This document shows positions 21,502 to 24,363 of a stretch of 24,363 bases of DNA, one piece after another. The DNA is from DASXTW01 sp046726275 (GTDB taxonomy: Bacteria > Actinomycetota > UBA4738): contig JBKPAF010000056.1 of assembly GCA_046726275.1 (NCBI GenBank), forward strand, positions 1 through 24,363, in the 5' to 3' direction. The first letter of the stretch is position 1; every line of letters begins with the position of its first letter. The notes under the pieces were generated by a model, which was not told where the DNA came from, did no database searches, and saw only the letters and a list, made by a program, of their open reading frames with translations. A program made the translations under genes and the position numbers.

Positions 21502-22266
21502 CTAGGCCGGCCCGTACCACGGTGGGGCTGTGCCCCCGGTCAGGAGAGCCTTGCGCTTCCTCTCTGCCTTGTCCAGGAAGGGGATGTGGATCACGAACCC
21601 GAGGATGGAAGCCGCCAGGAACGCGAACGAGTACACGGGAACGTTGCCGGAGTCGTGGTAGGCGTAGACGAGGACTTCGGGCCCTCCGGCCGCGAAGAAG
21701 GAAGGGCCTGCGGTGAGGGCGGTGCCGTCCTCTGCCGTCATGAAGGCGAAGTCGGTCACGATGAAAGTGGTCGGGTCGAACGTGTAGCAGCTCGGAGAGG
21801 GGATGCTCTCGGGGGGACAGACCTTGACCCCCTCTTCCTCGAACTGCTTTGTGGCCTGCTCGACCATGTACTTCTGGATGGCGGTCTTAGCGGTGTCGAC
21901 GGATGAGCGATTCGACGCGGTGGGCGGAGCCCAGGGCGAGCTCGGATAGTTCTCGGTCCCGGGGTACTTCGTTTCGAGAGGTCTGGTTCCGGCCGCGAAG
22001 ACCTGCCAGTGCGGTTCCGTCCCCCGCGGTCCCAGGTTCTTGAGCGTTCCCGTCACGCCGAGGACGGGGGGTTGGCCGAAGGCCCAGATGGCGGAGAACA
22101 CGATCATCCACCCGAAGAAGGAGGTGGCCAGCACCAGGTACCCCATTCGAAGGCCGAACACCGCGGCCAGGATCACGTAGACGCTCCCCACGAAAAGGAT
22201 GAAGGAGCATATGACGACCACGATGCCCTTCCAGAACGTCGAAGAGAGCGCCAGGAGATCGATCAC
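21502..22266 (-). CDS. Unrecognised three-span membrane protein of the bc-type operon
   Basis: A 254-residue protein starting at the GTG (22266) that overlaps the cytochrome c stop (GTGA). The longer frame back to 22356 would run inside the cytochrome gene and is rejected. Helices are at about 13-37 and 43-63. A conserved-looking FGLRMGYLVL...FFGWM segment lies within and between them, then NLGPRGTEPHWQV (77-89). A 120-residue extracytoplasmic domain with two cysteines (CPPESIPSPSC) and a Glu-rich helix follows, and a final helix (about 213-236) precedes a basic cytoplasmic tail (DKAERKRKALL). No haem, copper or iron-sulfur motif is present. By position it is probably an accessory or structural subunit of the quinol oxidoreductase. 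No family name can be given. Confidence 0.75.
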   Translation of the reverse strand: MIDLLALSSTFWKGIVVVICSFILFVGSVYVILAAVFGLRMGYLVLATSFFGWMIVFSAIWAFGQPPVLGVTGTLKNLGPRGTEPHWQVFAAGTRPLETKYPGTENYPSSPWAPPTASNRSSVDTAKTAIQKYMVEQATKQFEEEGVKVCPPESIPSPSCYTFDPTTFIVTDFAFMTAEDGTALTAGPSFFAAGGPEVLVYAYHDSGNVPVYSFAFLAASILGFVIHIPFLDKAERKRKALLTGGTAPPWYGPA

Positions 22267-23018
22267 GGGGTGGCCGTAGGACTCGGGGTCGCTCCTCCCG
22301 ATGTGGGAGAGGCGGTGGCGGTCGGGCTGGGGGAGGCCGCGGCCGGATTCGTGCACACGTTCTGCTCCTTGGGGACCTTCTGGATCGACAGCAGATAGTT
22401 CACGACGTCGTTGATCTGCTGGTCGTCCATGGCTCCCGCGAACAGGACACTCCAGGAGGGCATGTCAGTGCCGGGCCGTCCCTGAGCGATAGTGTCCACC
22501 ACGTCCTGCAGGCTCTTGATGAGGGGGTGTCCGAACGCGGCGCCGCCGCACACGGTCTGGAGATTCGGGACGGGGACCACGCGTTGGTTGAACACGTTCT
22601 GTCCGCCCGTGAGGCCCTGGCCGTGGCACCGCTCGCAGTTGAACCCGAGTTGGTTCTGCTCGTTGCCCGGGAGGGTCGTCAGGTACCCGCGGTTGACGGA
22701 TTCCTCGATGAAGGTCTCAGTGTCCTGGGTGTTCGTGGTCGGCTCCCGCAGCCATACCACCGGGACCCAGATGGACAGGAACAGGATCACCAGGGCTCCC
22801 CACGCGTAGAGCTTCTCCAGGATCGGTCGCTCCAGGTCCGGATCCGAGGGCCCCGGCTTCATCGCGTTGGGGATGTCGAGCTCCGGCTTGGGAGGGGGCC
22901 TTCTGCGAACGCCGGCGATCGCGGCTACCACGACCAGGGCCAGAACCACCCCCGAGGCCACACCGATGAGGATGGCCCGGCCGGTCGACAGCGCGGCCAG
23001 CATGCTCATCGACCGCAC
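22263..23018 (-). CDS. Membrane-anchored monohaem cytochrome c subunit
   Basis: A 251-residue protein with two N-terminal hydrophobic segments (about 11-37 and 70-90) and a class I cytochrome c domain. It has the haem-binding CERCH (128-132) and a probable distal Met186 in GTDMPSW. Only one CxxCH is present, unlike the dihaem QcrC of typical actinobacteria. The C terminus is a low-complexity Ser/Pro/Thr tail rich in SPTATASPTS-type repeats, probably exposed outside. It should carry electrons from the Rieske protein to a terminal oxidase or soluble carrier. The GTG at 23018 is the longest start; ATGs at 23009 and 23003 are alternatives, and none has a strong ribosome site. It follows the Rieske gene by 16 bases. 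Confidence 0.88.
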   Translation of the reverse strand: MRSMSMLAALSTGRAILIGVASGVVLALVVVAAIAGVRRRPPPKPELDIPNAMKPGPSDPDLERPILEKLYAWGALVILFLSIWVPVVWLREPTTNTQDTETFIEESVNRGYLTTLPGNEQNQLGFNCERCHGQGLTGGQNVFNQRVVPVPNLQTVCGGAAFGHPLIKSLQDVVDTIAQGRPGTDMPSWSVLFAGAMDDQQINDVVNYLLSIQKVPKEQNVCTNPAAASPSPTATASPTSGGATPSPTATP

Positions 23019-23034
23019 GCCGCTCGTCCGGGCA

Positions 23035-23790
23035 TCAGGCGCCCCCTACGCAGAAGGGGCCTTCCGGAGGCTGGCGGATCGTGTCCGTCCCGCGGGGAGG
23101 CCCCGCAGTGGGATTGCCCGTGTCCACGGTCACCTGGTTCCCCTCGATCTTGACCACGAACCGTTGCAGGCCGTTCGGCGCGGGACCGAGCTCGTACTCG
23201 CCCGCGTAGTTGTACTTGGACCCGTGGCACGGGCACTCGAACCACTGGCTCTGGTCACAGAACGGCACACGGCACCCGAGATGGGCGCACTTCTGGTACA
23301 GGGACATGAGAGTACCGCCCCCCGGTACCTCGGCGGTGAGCCCCTCGTAGACACCCCCGGGCTTGTCCCCGTTTCCGGTGTAGTTGATCAGATAGAACCG
23401 ACCCGCTCCGTAGTAGAAGGGCTGCCTGGACGACCGGATCTCGTCCATGATCGCCTCCGGGGGGTCGGCGAGGGTGATCACCGATCCGAATCCGCCGGTC
23501 AGGTTGGGCCACAGGAATGCGAGGGTGGCTCCGCCGAACTGGGCCGTGAACACTCCCAGGGAGGCCAGCAGCCCCCCACGGAAGAAGTCCCGCCTCGACA
23601 TGACCTGCGGCGGTTTGGGCGTGGGCGCCGTGGAGACGGCCGCAGCCGCCGGCGGGCCGCTGACGGCCGGCCTCTTGGCCGAACGCCTGGCCCGGGCCAG
23701 CGAGCCCAGCAGGAGCAGGACGAACACGGCGAACAGAACCGCCACCACCGCCACGGCGAAGGTGGATGCGGAGATCCCGAGCATGGTCAC
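23035..23790 (-). CDS. Rieske [2Fe-2S] iron-sulfur subunit of a bc-type quinol oxidoreductase
   Basis: A 251-residue protein when started at the GTG (23790) that overlaps the cytochrome b stop (GTGA). ATG at 23784 is the alternative; the longer frame from 23817 would overlap cytochrome b by 31 bases. A first helix (about 4-31) is followed by a Pro/Ala linker, a Tat-like SRRDFFRGG with a second helix (about 65-95), and the cluster domain. The cluster domain has CAHLGC (168-173) and CPCHGS (186-191), which provide the two Cys and two His ligands and the disulfide pair. It passes electrons from quinol to cytochrome c at the outer membrane face. The extra N-terminal helix is a known theme in actinobacterial QcrA, which usually has more than one span. 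Confidence 0.92.
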   Translation of the reverse strand: MTMLGISASTFAVAVVAVLFAVFVLLLLGSLARARRSAKRPAVSGPPAAAAVSTAPTPKPPQVMSRRDFFRGGLLASLGVFTAQFGGATLAFLWPNLTGGFGSVITLADPPEAIMDEIRSSRQPFYYGAGRFYLINYTGNGDKPGGVYEGLTAEVPGGGTLMSLYQKCAHLGCRVPFCDQSQWFECPCHGSKYNYAGEYELGPAPNGLQRFVVKIEGNQVTVDTGNPTAGPPRGTDTIRQPPEGPFCVGGA

Positions 23791-24363
23791 AGCTCGAAGA
23801 ACAGGCCCTGGCTCCACGGCCAGGCCCAGTTGTAGCCGGTACCCCGGAAGAATGAGCCGACGATCGTGAGCGTCGCCCCGAACATGAACAGCATCGTGAA
23901 CAGCGTGATGATCAGCTTCCGGTCACCGGGCTTGGTGCTGGGGTTCCTGTCCACGTAGGGGATGGCGCCGAGGCCGACCAGGATCAGCGTCGGGAAGATC
24001 ACTCCGGCGATCATCGGGTGGAAGTACCGGAGCAACTCCTGGAGGCCCAGGAAATACCAGGGCGCCTTCGATGGGTTCGGGGTCAGGTTCGGGTTGGCCA
24101 GCTCTCGCAGCGGCGCATTGACGAAGGTGGAGAACACGGTGAGGAATCCCAGGACCACCAGCAGGCTGATGAACTCCTCGATGAGCAGGTGAGGGAACAC
24201 GTTGATCCGGTCACCCTGCTCTCGCTCCACCCGCTGCACGCCCTCGGGCGGAACGAGCGCGAGGAGCCGGTGCTTGTCCGGCGCTCCGGGCTTCGGTGTC
24301 GGGGCGCGGCCGGTGGGCGGAGGCGCCGTCCGGGGCGCGGCCGGGGGTGGCGCGGCGTAGACC
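23787..24363 (-). CDS. Cytochrome b, PetD/subunit IV-like part, 5' end beyond window edge
   Basis: The minus-strand frame is open from the right edge, so the start is not in the window (192 codons seen). The visible part begins with a Pro/Ala-rich linker and then VQRVEREQGDRINVFPHLLIEEF. A helix LLVVLGFLTVFSTF follows, then the subunit IV signature NPSKAPWYFLGLQELLRYFHP, and two more helices (MIAGVIFPTLILVGLGAIPY and the LFTMLFMFGATLTIVGSFF region). Three helices and the PWYFLGLQE motif mark the C-terminal, PetD-like half of cytochrome b, which forms the quinol oxidation pocket. Whether it is fused to the haem-binding N-terminal half or is a separate gene cannot be seen; a GTG at 24239 would give a 150-aa stand-alone subunit. 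Confidence 0.85.
   Translation of the reverse strand, partial: VYAAPPPAAPRTAPPPTGRAPTPKPGAPDKHRLLALVPPEGVQRVEREQGDRINVFPHLLIEEFISLLVVLGFLTVFSTFVNAPLRELANPNLTPNPSKAPWYFLGLQELLRYFHPMIAGVIFPTLILVGLGAIPYVDRNPSTKPGDRKLIITLFTMLFMFGATLTIVGSFFRGTGYNWAWPWSQGLFFEL

Noticed and set aside
1..24363. tRNA or rRNA genes, CRISPR repeats, insertion sequences or prophage genes
   Set aside because: No tRNA TPsiC-arm sequence in a cloverleaf context, no regularly spaced repeats, and no transposase or integrase motifs were seen on either strand.

Overview
The window looks like a chromosomal segment of an uncultured, high-GC, deep-branching member of the Actinomycetota. The evidence is the strong GC bias, many GTG/TTG starts, GTGA and TGATG stop/start overlaps, leaderless promoters, a 31-residue bS22-type ribosomal peptide, and the gene order rex-hemA-hemC-hemD-hemB known from Streptomyces. 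No tRNA, rRNA, CRISPR array, transposase or phage gene is visible. No gene-free stretch exceeds 300 bases.

Left part (1-5640): a truncated short-chain dehydrogenase (minus strand) diverges from an uncharacterised phosphatase-like gene. A 295-base structured leader then precedes a plus-strand run: Clp1/Grc3-like RNA kinase, bS22, SAM hydrolase (DUF62), a degenerate NAD-binding epimerase, and a zinc-motif acyltransferase. A 52-aa single-span peptide faces this run. Middle (5680-9870): a TIM-barrel sugar-phosphate isomerase on the minus strand, then a coupled operon of a lipocalin-like protein, an acyl-CoA ligase and a 7-TM protein. Next (10069-14367) is an envelope cassette: a secreted DUF4331 protein, an anchored TPR protein and a NicO/RcnA-type nickel/cobalt transporter carrying a large extracytoplasmic domain.

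Right part (14400-24363): a hairpin- and repeat-rich intergenic region leads to a glutaredoxin-like gene and then the Rex redox repressor, with a near-consensus Rex operator over its promoter. Rex is followed by hemA, hemC, hemD and hemB. hemL lies 0.4 kb further on, beyond a divergent DCC-type thiol oxidoreductase. Together the hem genes encode the C5 route from glutamyl-tRNA to uroporphyrinogen III. hemL converges on a minus-strand quinol oxidoreductase operon: PetD-like cytochrome b (cut by the window edge), Rieske protein, membrane-anchored monohaem cytochrome c, an unrecognised three-span protein, and a 34-aa one-span peptide. The first four genes are joined by 4-nt overlaps, except for a short gap between Rieske and cytochrome c. 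Redox sensing, haem supply and the haem-consuming respiratory complex are therefore neighbours.

The parts most likely to be undescribed are the two accessory proteins of the bc-type operon, the DUF4331-TPR-NicO cassette, the structured leader before the RNA kinase, the four-codon leader ORF before rex, and the repeat island before the glutaredoxin-like gene.
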